Positions 1-7,089 of a stretch of DNA of 21,532 bases are shown here, one piece after another (position 1 is the first letter of the stretch; each line of letters starts with the position of its first letter). The translations under genes and the position numbers were made by a program. The notes under the pieces are model-generated. The model was not told the DNA's origin. It ran no database searches and saw nothing but the letters and a program-made list of their open reading frames with translations. Origin of the DNA: JANRKG01 sp033763635 (GTDB taxonomy: Bacteria; Cyanobacteriota; Cyanobacteriia; GCF-001939115); NCBI GenBank assembly GCA_033763635.1, contig JANRKG010000274.1:1-21532 (forward strand). The letters are read 5' to 3'.

Positions 1-21
1 TGATGCACGTGGGATCGGGTT

Positions 22-70
22 TTCGATTGCGCTCAACCCGCGAACGGTTGAGGGCTGAGGAAAGTCGAAG
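22..70. repeat. Imperfect inverted repeat, REP-like
   Basis: TTCGATTGCGCTCA at 22-35 is followed by GGTTGAGGGCTGAGG and then GTCGAAG at 64-70, so the outer TTCGA/TCGAA and the inner CTCAACC/GGTTGAG segments can pair as an imperfect hairpin. The first 14 bases match 6926-6939 of this window with one mismatch, which suggests a dispersed short palindromic repeat. The repeat assignment rests on two copies only. Confidence 0.35.
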
Positions 71-124
71 CCCAATCCCCAGTTGTGTGGTTTTGCTGCC
101 TGTTCCTTAGAGCGGATAAATTAT

Positions 125-769
125 TTAATGATTCGCTAAAGGGGTTGATAAATGTTTGTGTAGTAGTAGCCTCCGGGGAGGTCTATAAAATGGAAGGCTC
201 CAACAATAATCAATCTCCTTCAAATCGTACCCACACTTGTAATAGAGGTTTCTTGCTTGATAGTTATCCTCTAGTACATGCAAATAAAGTTCATGAAATC
301 CCCAAGATAAGGCAATGTGTTCGCAAGCTAATAAAAGTTGCTGGGCAATTCCGCGTCTACGGCACTCTACCCGCACTGCCAAATTAGAGACATATAAGTA
401 CTGAGATTTTTGATTCCAGGCGAAGGAAGGCCGCAGAGCCATTTCAATCGTCCCTGCCAAGTATTCTGGAGTTCGGCTAAAAGCACCTGAACCACTGACC
501 TCTTCTCGCCAACCAGCAACCAGACAAATATAGTGAGGATGCTTGCCACGAAGACGATTCCGCAAATCTTCATGAATCCCCATCCGAAGGAGGGGATGAA
601 CCCACTGAACTAACCCGGATCGAGGATGAAAGCTATCTGTTAAAAGTTCAGCCAGCGAAGAAATATCCTTAGGCAGAACTGTGCGGATCGTCAGTTGAGG
701 AAGGGCCGATCGTCCCAAAATTTCTTTCAAAGCCTCAGAAGTGGAAAATGAGTTCACAAGCCCCAGCAT
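125..769 (-). CDS. GNAT family N-acetyltransferase
   Basis: A 214-residue protein with a GNAT fold signature in its C-terminal half. The strand-beta4 segment YLYVSNLAV leads into the acetyl-CoA pyrophosphate-binding loop RRRGIAQQLL (motif A, R/QxxGxA type), followed by an amphipathic helix and by LHVLEDNYQARNLYYKCGY, the typical motif B region in which Asn and Tyr face the cofactor. GNAT enzymes move an acetyl group from acetyl-CoA to an amine. The substrate here cannot be read from the sequence; the overall pattern is RimI-like but with an N-terminal extension of about 25 residues before the domain begins (LTIRTVLPKDISSL). It is transcribed away from the sucrose-phosphate phosphatase gene, and its cellular role is unknown. 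Confidence 0.85.
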   Translation of the reverse strand: MLGLVNSFSTSEALKEILGRSALPQLTIRTVLPKDISSLAELLTDSFHPRSGLVQWVHPLLRMGIHEDLRNRLRGKHPHYICLVAGWREEVSGSGAFSRTPEYLAGTIEMALRPSFAWNQKSQYLYVSNLAVRVECRRRGIAQQLLLACEHIALSWGFHELYLHVLEDNYQARNLYYKCGYDLKEIDYCWSLPFYRPPRRLLLHKHLSTPLANH

Positions 770-878
770 AGTTCTTCACAACAATCCTAATTGATCGCCT
801 CAGTTTCAAGTTGTATCTGTCTGGCATCTCCTTCAGAACCCGATGATATTCTGTGAGAGCAGGGCTTGCGAGATAACA

Positions 879-1631
879 GTGGTTCCATTTCTACTAATAA
901 CAGATCTAGACAACACCCTGGTGGGTGATTCTGCTACCCTACAGCAGTTGAATCACTGGCTCAACGTCTGTCGCCGGGAGAATGGGGTTAAGGTGGTTTA
1001 TTCAACAGGGCGGTCCCTGTTTTCTTACCAGGAGCTACAAAAAAAACAATCCCTCCTTCAACCAGACGCTCTAATTACCTCCGTTGGGACTGAGATCTAT
1101 TACCAGGATGCAAAAGAGCCAAATTTAACCTGGTCAAACAAGCTCAATTCCCAGTGGGATCGAGATCTCGTCGTTTCCATTGCGGCCCATTTTGCCGATC
1201 TCGTTCCCCAGCCAAATACAGAACAGGGTGCCTTGAAAGTTAGCTACTACCTGACTGAAGAAGCGGCTGTAGAGGTCGTCCCCCATTTGGAGACTTTGTT
1301 GCAGGAGCGACAGGTTCAGGCAAAGATTATTTACAGTGGTGGGCAGGATCTCGATATTTTGCCTGTGCATGCAGATAAGGGACAGGCGATGACTTTCGTA
1401 CAGGAGCAGCTAGGATTTACTGCGACCCAAACCGTTGCCTGTGGTGACTCAGGAAATGACATTGCCCTCTTCTCGATGGGGGAAGAACGGGGGATCATTG
1501 TTGGGAATGCCCAACCAGAATTACTCCGCTGGCATCAGGCAAATCCCTCACCAAATCATTACCTTGCCAAGGCTGCCTGTGCAGGGGGCATTCTTGAAGG
1601 ATTGGCCCACTTTGGTTTTTTGCAGAACTAA
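879..1631 (+). CDS. spp: Sucrose-phosphate phosphatase
   Basis: A HAD-superfamily phosphatase that releases sucrose from sucrose-6-phosphate, the last step of cytosolic sucrose synthesis; in cyanobacteria sucrose is a compatible solute. I start it at the GTG at 879 (250 residues), because this places the DLDNT nucleophile motif at Asp9/Asp11, the same numbering as the known Synechocystis enzyme. The in-frame ATG at 843 would add 12 residues with no family counterpart. All four HAD motifs are present: DLDNT (9-13), STGRS (42-46), Lys167 in DKGQA, and GDSGND (189-194) for Mg binding. The family's SVGTEIYY and GNAQPELL segments are also present. ruvA begins about 40 bases after the stop, so co-transcription is likely. 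No sucrose-phosphate synthase gene lies in the window. Confidence 0.87.
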   Translation: MVPFLLITDLDNTLVGDSATLQQLNHWLNVCRRENGVKVVYSTGRSLFSYQELQKKQSLLQPDALITSVGTEIYYQDAKEPNLTWSNKLNSQWDRDLVVSIAAHFADLVPQPNTEQGALKVSYYLTEEAAVEVVPHLETLLQERQVQAKIIYSGGQDLDILPVHADKGQAMTFVQEQLGFTATQTVACGDSGNDIALFSMGEERGIIVGNAQPELLRWHQANPSPNHYLAKAACAGGILEGLAHFGFLQN

Positions 1632-1673
1632 GGCCACTGGATCTGCCATCTTCGAACTGTTTGTCGAGTGATC

Positions 1674-2300
1674 ATGATTAGTTATCTCAAAGGCACGATC
1701 GCAGGCATTCAACGCCTCAGCAACAATCGGGTCATTCTCACTCTGGACGTAAACCAAATCGGGTATGACCTGCAAATTCCCCAACGTATGCTTCAGGAAT
1801 TGCCCGGTTTGGGGGAAATAGCTCAGCTATTCACCCACTTGCAAATACGGGATGAACAACCGATTCTCTATGGTTTTGCTTCCCTGGCGGAGCGGGATCT
1901 CTTTCGCCAACTGGTGAGTGTGAGTGGGATCGGTGCCCAACTTGCGATCGCCCTCCTCGATACCCTGGGCTTACAAGACCTGGTACAGGCGATCGTCTCT
2001 GGCAACACCCGTACCCTGGCCCGGACCCCAGGAGTCGGCACCAAAACCGCCGAGCGGCTTGCTTTAGAACTGAAGACGAAACTGGCGGAATGGCGACAAC
2101 AGGCGGGGATCATCACAACACCTGCGGCAGGGCCAACCCTGGCAGTCCAGGAAGACGTAGAAATGACCCTCCTGGCTCTGGGATACACGGCAACAGAAGT
2201 CTCTCAAGCTCTGCAAGCTGTGGGGCAGAGTGCCAGCCTCCCCAAAAACGCTGATGCAGAAGCCTGGATTCGGCAAGCGATCGCCTGGCTAAGCCAGTAA
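1674..2300 (+). CDS. ruvA: Holliday junction branch migration protein RuvA
   Basis: RuvA tetramers bind four-way DNA junctions and load the RuvB helicase for branch migration during recombination repair. The N-terminus MISYLKGTIAG and the OB-fold run to about residue 62. Two helix-hairpin-helix motifs follow, around VSGIGAQLAIALL and TPGVGTKTAERLALELK. After a Pro/Ala/Thr-rich flexible linker, the C-terminal RuvB-contacting domain begins near EDVEMTLLALGYT. Length is 208 residues, normal for the family. I prefer the ATG at 1674, which gives the canonical MISYLKG, over an in-frame GTG two codons upstream (1668). The gene closely follows the sucrose-phosphate phosphatase gene. As in most cyanobacteria, ruvB and ruvC are not adjacent. 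Confidence 0.95.
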   Translation: MISYLKGTIAGIQRLSNNRVILTLDVNQIGYDLQIPQRMLQELPGLGEIAQLFTHLQIRDEQPILYGFASLAERDLFRQLVSVSGIGAQLAIALLDTLGLQDLVQAIVSGNTRTLARTPGVGTKTAERLALELKTKLAEWRQQAGIITTPAAGPTLAVQEDVEMTLLALGYTATEVSQALQAVGQSASLPKNADAEAWIRQAIAWLSQ

Positions 2301-2364
2301 CTTCAAAAACTGGCACAAAGAATTTTTAGTGATTTCCCGGAGACCTGCACAATTGAATTAATTC

Positions 2365-2415
2365 AGGTAATGGGTTATAGATTCCTTTGAATTCAAAGCC
2401 CATCACCCATCACCT
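2365..2415. repeat. Nested inverted repeat downstream of ruvA
   Basis: AGGTAATGGGT (2365-2375) pairs with ACCCATCACCT (2405-2415) with one mismatch. Between the arms is a perfect 12-base palindrome, TTTGAATTCAAA (2386-2397). The right arm also contains CCCATCACCCATCACC, a short direct repeat. There is no T-tract after the right arm, so a terminator is not assured. It could terminate or stabilise the ruvA transcript, or be a dispersed repeat. Confidence 0.4.
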
Positions 2416-2434
2416 ATAAGCTTTGTAACTAAAG

Positions 2435-3073
2435 ATGTCTAAAATTGCCCTCATTCATGGAAATGCAGTTGGTATTAAGTTTGCAACGCGCGATCGGCAA
2501 ACAAAATATGGCAGTTTCAAAATCTTTGAAGAATTAGTAGATCAGGGAGGGGCAAATCTGTTTGGCTGGCACTATGTCAACCATGAATTCAATCTCTTGA
2601 AAACCTTTAGTATTTTTCACTTTCGCCATCAATACTTTACCGAAAAAAAATATTGTAATTCTCCAGCAGCCTTTCAAAAACTGGCTGATTTTTTAGAGTT
2701 AAAACAACCTGAAAAATTAGTATGTCACTCAATGGGTTGCTATCTTCTTTTGAACTCAATTAATTACCAAGGAATTTCTGATTCTGTTCGATGTATTTAC
2801 CTAGCTCAAGGGGATTTTCGACGAGGGTTTAGAATTACTCATGCAGATACGCTTAATAAATTAGCGAATGGAAAATTAAAAATTCATAACTATTACTGTC
2901 CCTGGGATCAAATGCTATTTCTCTCCATGTTGGCTAATTTTTATCTGCCTGGAGGTATGTTAGGGTCCGAAGATCCATACATTAAAGATCGCCTGTTTCC
3001 ATATTTAGATTGGAACTTCCATCATGCAACTATCCGAAGCCCTCGGTTCTTAAAAGATGTTTTAGATAGTTGA
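2435..3073 (+). CDS. Alpha/beta-hydrolase-like protein, unknown substrate
   Basis: A 212-residue protein beginning MSKIALIHGNAVG, where strand 3 and an oxyanion-type HGNA loop are recognisable. The nucleophile elbow is CHSMG (Cys97-His98-Ser99-Met100-Gly101), a variant of GxSxG. Candidate triad partners are Asp158 (CPWDQM) and His196 or His197 (NFHHATIRSP), in the right order and at plausible spacing. No signal peptide or membrane segment is visible, so it is probably cytosolic. The gene is visibly AT-rich, with AT-ending codons, unlike ruvA upstream and most of the window. The 5' part of the following GH13 gene shares this bias. Substrate and pathway are unknown. I infer the fold from motif order only; no close family was recognised. 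Confidence 0.7.
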   Translation: MSKIALIHGNAVGIKFATRDRQTKYGSFKIFEELVDQGGANLFGWHYVNHEFNLLKTFSIFHFRHQYFTEKKYCNSPAAFQKLADFLELKQPEKLVCHSMGCYLLLNSINYQGISDSVRCIYLAQGDFRRGFRITHADTLNKLANGKLKIHNYYCPWDQMLFLSMLANFYLPGGMLGSEDPYIKDRLFPYLDWNFHHATIRSPRFLKDVLDS

Positions 3074-3216
3074 AATGGAACCATCAAAAATCTGCTATTC
3101 TTTGAGGCTGACTTTTGTTATTTCACTCCCATTAAAAAGTTTATTTCTGGCGGCAGATGTTTTATGTCATACAAATAATTCAAGATTGAACTAATTATTA
3201 ATTCTGGAAAATATCA

Positions 3217-4890
3217 ATGATTAGTTCAATTGAGTTCGAACTATTTGCTCCTTATAATAATGCTGCTTTCCTATTAATCTCCTCATCGGATTGGCAAGAA
3301 ATGCCTATGCAAAAAGGAGAAGATGGTTATTTTAGAACTCAAGTTGATCTAGAAGATGGTTATTACCAATATAAGTTTCGCATTCAAACTAAAAGCTGGC
3401 ATTTGGAGCCTGATCAATGGGTTGAAGTCAATGATCCTTACGTAACTGAGATTGATTTAAAGACTCAAAATGGAATCGTTCGGGTTAAAGAAGGGCAGCT
3501 TATTATTGATACTTATGTTTGGCAATATGACGATCGCCCCCTTCCCCAAAATGAAGAGTTAATTATTTATGAAATGCATGTTTCCGACTTTTCTGGAGGG
3601 GAAGCAGACGAAGATCCCAGGGGAAACTTCAGGCATGTTGTCGAGAAATTAGACTATTTATGTGAGTTGGGGATCAATGCGATCGAATTGATGCCAATCA
3701 CAGAATATCCAGGCACTTATCGTTGGGGATATTTAGTTCGCCATTACTTCGCGCCCGAATCAAACTATGGGCCGCCGGAAGACTTGAAGCGCTTAATTGA
3801 TGAATGTCATGCACGGGGCATTCGGGTCTTTATGGATGGAATCTATAATCACTCGGATGAAGGGTGTCCCCTCTTCAGCATCGATCGCGACTACTGGTAC
3901 TATCACGGTCCCCACTACCCAGATGATCCAGGTAATTACTGGGGGCCAGAGTTCAACTACGAACACCATGATGCCAATCTAGATGTCAAACCTGCCTGGA
4001 AGTACATTGGGGACGTGGTGCGGTTTTGGATTCAGGAATATCACATTGATGGCATTCGCTATGATGCGTTACGGCAACTCAATCACTATGACTTCCTGCG
4101 CTGGCTCACAGAGGAAGCGAAACGGGCGGCCGGGGACAAGCCGTTTTACAACATTGCCGAGTATATTCCTGAAATCCCTGGTATTACCTGTTGTGCAAAA
4201 GGGCCGATGGATGCTTGTTGGCATGAGAGTTTCCGCATTTTTGCGATCGAGCATGTCATCGGGGATCGATTCAACCTGGAGAAGCTGAAGGAGGCACTGG
4301 ATGCCCGGAGGCAGGGGTTTGGGGGAGCTACCCATGTCATCAACTATCTGGCAAGCCACGATCGCGAACACACCCTGACCGAATTGGGCGATCGGAGCAT
4401 CTTTGGGGAGGCGGCTCTCAAACGGGCGACGCTAGGGGTGATTCTACTGATGACAGCTCTGGGAATTCCCATGCTCTGGATGGGAGAAGAGTTTGGAGAA
4501 CACAACCGCAAAACGCAAACGACAACTGAACCGAACAAGATTGATTGGACCTTGCTGGGGAACGATTTTAACCGGGAATTGTTCGATCGCTACCGCTGGC
4601 TGATTCGCTTGCGCCAGGAAAACAATGCATTGAAGACGGACAACATTGAGTTTTTCCATGAGTATTGTGAGAATCGCGTGTTGGCTTACGTCCGGTGGGA
4701 TGATGGAGGCAATCAGGTTGTTGTGATCGCCAATTTCTCGGACCAAGACTTTCCTGGCTATTTAGTGCCCCATTTCCCTTCGGCAGGGGTGTGGTACAAC
4801 TGGCTGGAAAACCGCGAAATTGAGTCTGGCGAAGATAGCATCATGCTCGATCTCCCTGGAAATAGTGCGAAAGTGCTGGTCAAACGGTAG
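3217..4890 (+). CDS. GH13 alpha-amylase family glycoside hydrolase
   Basis: A 557-residue enzyme with an N-terminal beta-sandwich (about 1-90, CBM48/E-set type as in branching and trehalohydrolase enzymes), a (beta/alpha)8 GH13 barrel (about 110-430) and a C-terminal all-beta domain. The conserved regions are complete: region I DGIYNH (207-212), region II GIRYDA with nucleophile Asp283, region III NIAEY with general acid Glu315, and region IV ASHD with transition-state stabiliser Asp382. IYEMHVSDF near 117 is typical of the GlgB/TreZ/GlgX side of the family. No signal peptide is seen, so it probably acts on intracellular glycogen or alpha-glucan. At 557 residues it is shorter than most GlgB, and the exact specificity (amylase, branching, debranching or trehalohydrolase) cannot be assigned from motifs. 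No treY- or glgX-like gene lies beside it. Its first 400 or so bases are AT-rich and the remainder is not. Confidence 0.85.
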   Translation: MISSIEFELFAPYNNAAFLLISSSDWQEMPMQKGEDGYFRTQVDLEDGYYQYKFRIQTKSWHLEPDQWVEVNDPYVTEIDLKTQNGIVRVKEGQLIIDTYVWQYDDRPLPQNEELIIYEMHVSDFSGGEADEDPRGNFRHVVEKLDYLCELGINAIELMPITEYPGTYRWGYLVRHYFAPESNYGPPEDLKRLIDECHARGIRVFMDGIYNHSDEGCPLFSIDRDYWYYHGPHYPDDPGNYWGPEFNYEHHDANLDVKPAWKYIGDVVRFWIQEYHIDGIRYDALRQLNHYDFLRWLTEEAKRAAGDKPFYNIAEYIPEIPGITCCAKGPMDACWHESFRIFAIEHVIGDRFNLEKLKEALDARRQGFGGATHVINYLASHDREHTLTELGDRSIFGEAALKRATLGVILLMTALGIPMLWMGEEFGEHNRKTQTTTEPNKIDWTLLGNDFNRELFDRYRWLIRLRQENNALKTDNIEFFHEYCENRVLAYVRWDDGGNQVVVIANFSDQDFPGYLVPHFPSAGVWYNWLENREIESGEDSIMLDLPGNSAKVLVKR

Positions 4891-4994
4891 TTGCAGGTGC
4901 GCGAAAATCGGAGTGTGCAGGTTCTAAAATAGTTGTGGTACGATAAAAGACTGCTGAACTTACACACTCCTGTAATTACTGAACTGCTGTATCC

Positions 4995-5264
4995 ATGACC
5001 CTGCTGCAAGCACGCAAACACGAAATTATTGACGAGTACCAGATTCATGAAACTGACACTGGCTCGGCGGACATCCAGGTGGCGATTCTGACGGAGCGCA
5101 TCAACCGTCTAAGCGAACACCTCAAGAGCAACAAGCGGGATCACACGTCCCGACGCGGACTATTGAAGATGATCGGTCATCGAAAGCGTCTGCTTGCCTA
5201 TATTCAGAAACAGAGCAAGGAACGCTACAAGGCATTAATTGAACGCCTGGGTATTCGAGGCTAG
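4995..5264 (+). CDS. rpsO: 30S ribosomal protein S15
   Basis: An 89-residue S15, a primary 16S rRNA-binding protein of the small-subunit platform. Family hallmarks are TGSADIQVAILTERINRLSEHL in the first helices (positions 22 onward), the KRDHTSRRGLL segment that contacts 16S rRNA, and the C-terminal RKRLLAYIQ. Full length, ATG start at 4995. The pam68 gene starts 10 bases after the stop, so the two are very probably co-transcribed. The 100-base region upstream has AT-rich -10-like sequence around 4938 (TACGAT), but I would not call a promoter firmly. Confidence 0.96.
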   Translation: MTLLQARKHEIIDEYQIHETDTGSADIQVAILTERINRLSEHLKSNKRDHTSRRGLLKMIGHRKRLLAYIQKQSKERYKALIERLGIRG

Positions 5265-5274
5265 AGGCACTGCA

Positions 5275-5772
5275 ATGGCTTCTAAAAACCCGCCAGAGTC
5301 TCGTAAAACCGACCAAGAGCGCAGCCGCCTTCCATTTGAACCCACTTCAAGCAAGAAAAGTTCAGATGGTGAAAAAGCAGAAAAGCAGGTGCCTGTCAGC
5401 AAAGCAGTTGCCGAGACCTCGAAAGCTGAGAAGTCCCAAAAAAACCGCGAAGACACTAGCATTCCCCAGGCCGTTAGCAAACGCATGGCTCGACGGATGG
5501 CTTTGTTCTCTGGGATTCCCTCTACTCTGGGAGTTTCAGTATTTTTTATTTCTTACTGGGTTGTCAGTCATGGTTGGTATAAACTCCCTACCGGGGCTGT
5601 CTTACTCCTATCAATGGGATTTTTTGGCTTGGGTGTTCTGGGGCTGAGTTATGGTGTCCTCTCAGCATCCTGGGATGAAGATGTAGTCGGTGATTGGCTG
5701 GGTTGGTCAGAATTCAAGACCAATCTTGGGCGCATGACCGCTGCATGGCGTTCTGCAAAGCGGAAAGAGTAG
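5275..5772 (+). CDS. pam68: PAM68-family photosystem II assembly protein
   Basis: A 165-residue membrane protein. The N-terminal 65 residues are charged and low in complexity (Lys, Glu and Ser rich), as in other PAM68 proteins. They are followed by the conserved PQAVSKRMARRMALFSGIP segment (64-82) and two membrane helices at about 83-99 and 106-129, ending in ASWDEDVVGDWLGW and a basic tail. PAM68 (Sll0933 in Synechocystis) helps early photosystem II assembly and is reported to aid CP47 synthesis at the translocon and ribosome. Placement 10 bases behind rpsO fits that link to translation. I use ATG 5275 rather than an in-frame TTG at 5239, which would overlap the end of rpsO. Confidence 0.88.
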   Translation: MASKNPPESRKTDQERSRLPFEPTSSKKSSDGEKAEKQVPVSKAVAETSKAEKSQKNREDTSIPQAVSKRMARRMALFSGIPSTLGVSVFFISYWVVSHGWYKLPTGAVLLLSMGFFGLGVLGLSYGVLSASWDEDVVGDWLGWSEFKTNLGRMTAAWRSAKRKE

Positions 5773-5815
5773 TTCTTGTTTTTCTCTGTCACTCTCGTTT
5801 GGAAGGGAATCTCTG

Positions 5816-6874
5816 ATGATTGTGGTCATGAAGGTTGGTACGCCAGAAACCGAAATCGATCGGGTTACTCAGGATTTAGAAACCTGGGGTCTAACGCCGG
5901 AAAAGATTGTTGGTAAGCATAAGGTGGTTTTGGGTCTGGTTGGGGATACGGTGCATATGGACCCCTTGCAAATTCAGGAGATGAGTCCCTGGATTGAGGA
6001 AGTTTTGCGGGTTGAAAAGCCGTTTAAGCGGGCGAGCCGAGAGTATCGCCACGGTGAAGCCAGCGAGGTTATTGTTCCCACTCCGAATGGGCCGATCGCC
6101 TTTGGCGAACATCATCCGCTGGTTGTGGTTGCTGGGCCTTGCTCCGTTGAAAATGAAGAAATGATTGTGGAAACGGCCCGTCGTGTTAAGGCGGCAGGGG
6201 CCCACTTCCTGCGGGGTGGGGCTTACAAGCCGAGAACGTCTCCCTATGCCTTCCAGGGCCACGGTGAAAGTGCTTTGGGTCTTCTGGCAGCGGCCCGTGA
6301 AGCAACCGGATTAGGCATCATCACAGAAGTGATGGATACCGCAGACCTGGACAAAATTGCTGAAGTAGCCGATGTGGTTCAAGTCGGTGCCCGCAATATG
6401 CAGAACTTCTCACTTCTAAAGAAAGTGGGTGCCCAAGAGAAGCCAGTGTTACTGAAGCGTGGGATGTCCGCCACGATCGAGGAATGGCTGATGGCGGCTG
6501 AATACATCCTGGCAGGGGGGAACTCCAATGTGATTCTCTGTGAACGGGGGATTCGCTCCTTCGATCGTCAATATGCTCGAAATACGCTGGATCTCTCTGC
6601 CATTCCCGTTCTCCGCGCCTTGACCCACCTGCCCATCATGATTGATCCCAGTCATGGAACTGGAAAAGCGGAATACGTGCCTTCAATGGCAATGGCTTCA
6701 ATCGCAGCCGGAGCCGATTCCTTGATGATTGAGGTGCACCCCAACCCTGCCAAGGCGCTATCGGATGGGCCTCAGTCCCTCACCCCAGAGCGGTTCGATC
6801 GCTTAATGAAAGAACTTTCAGTCATTGGAAATTCTGTAAACCGTTGGCCCCAACCCCTTCCAGCTCTCGTGTAA
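5816..6874 (+). CDS. aroF: 3-deoxy-7-phosphoheptulonate synthase (DAHP synthase, type I-beta)
   Basis: Condenses phosphoenolpyruvate and erythrose-4-phosphate to DAHP, the first step of the shikimate pathway to aromatic amino acids, quinones and folate. It has 352 residues. An N-terminal ferredoxin-like regulatory domain (about 1-70) precedes a TIM-barrel catalytic domain. Active-site signatures are VAGPCS with metal ligand Cys109, YKPRTSP (137-143), GARNMQN (191-197), LLKRG (212-216), DPSH with His280, IEVHPNP with Glu306, and LSDGPQ with Asp317. Together these give the Cys/His/Glu/Asp metal site. The start ATG at 5816 follows a GGAAGGGA ribosome site at about 5801. The N-terminal domain implies allosteric control, commonly by tyrosine or phenylalanine in this subtype, but the effector is not readable here. 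Confidence 0.94.
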   Translation: MIVVMKVGTPETEIDRVTQDLETWGLTPEKIVGKHKVVLGLVGDTVHMDPLQIQEMSPWIEEVLRVEKPFKRASREYRHGEASEVIVPTPNGPIAFGEHHPLVVVAGPCSVENEEMIVETARRVKAAGAHFLRGGAYKPRTSPYAFQGHGESALGLLAAAREATGLGIITEVMDTADLDKIAEVADVVQVGARNMQNFSLLKKVGAQEKPVLLKRGMSATIEEWLMAAEYILAGGNSNVILCERGIRSFDRQYARNTLDLSAIPVLRALTHLPIMIDPSHGTGKAEYVPSMAMASIAAGADSLMIEVHPNPAKALSDGPQSLTPERFDRLMKELSVIGNSVNRWPQPLPALV

Positions 6875-6921
6875 GGGATTCAATTAAGGAGATTTCTAGA
6901 AAAGAGTTTACCTGGGGGTTG

Positions 6922-6966
6922 CCCTTCGACTGCGCTCAGGGTGCAGGTGCTGATTGAGCGAAGCCA
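6922..6966. repeat. Imperfect palindromic repeat, REP-like
   Basis: GCCCTTCGACTGCGCTCAGG at 6922-6941 faces CTGATTGAGCGAAGCC at 6951-6966, so CTTCG/CGAAG and CTCAG/CTGA(T) can pair imperfectly. TTCGACTGCGCTCA (6926-6939) matches bases 22-35 of the window with one change. The likely identity is a dispersed short palindrome, sitting just after aroF. Confidence 0.4.
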
Positions 6967-7027
6967 AAACCAGAGGGCAGATCACTTTTTAAAATCTTCT
7001 AAGTTCAAACTCACAAGAATTTCAGGG

Positions 7028-7062
7028 TGCCCAGCTTCTTTTAGAGGCTGGGCATTTGTATT
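7028..7062 (+). terminator. Probable intrinsic terminator after aroF
   Basis: A perfect 8-bp stem, TGCCCAGC (7028-7035) and GCTGGGCA (7047-7054), with an 11-base loop. It is followed by the interrupted T-rich TTTGTATT. It lies about 150 bases past aroF, between convergent genes. The T-tract is weak, and a separate AT palindrome (ATTTGTATT-T-AATACAAAT, 7054-7072) overlaps its foot, which may allow termination from the opposite strand too. Confidence 0.55.
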
Positions 7063-7089
7063 TAATACAAATTAAAACTCCAGAAAAAG

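Noticed and set aside
56..70. TGAGGAAAGTC resembles the conserved 5' box of RNase P RNA
   Set aside because: The following bases (GAAGCCCAATCC) do not continue as rnpB, and no other RNase P core or closing sequence was seen; a minus-strand protein gene begins at 125.
85..387. 100-residue open frame on the plus strand
   Set aside because: It is antisense to the GNAT gene, shows no domain-like pattern and has no ribosome site.
843..878. Upstream ATG extension of the sucrose-phosphate phosphatase
   Set aside because: The extra 12 residues have no family counterpart, and the GTG at 879 places the catalytic aspartates at the expected positions 9 and 11.
1868..2188. 106-residue minus-strand frame within ruvA
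   Set aside because: Arg/Ser-rich composition typical of an antisense shadow of a GC-rich gene; RuvA is certain on the other strand.
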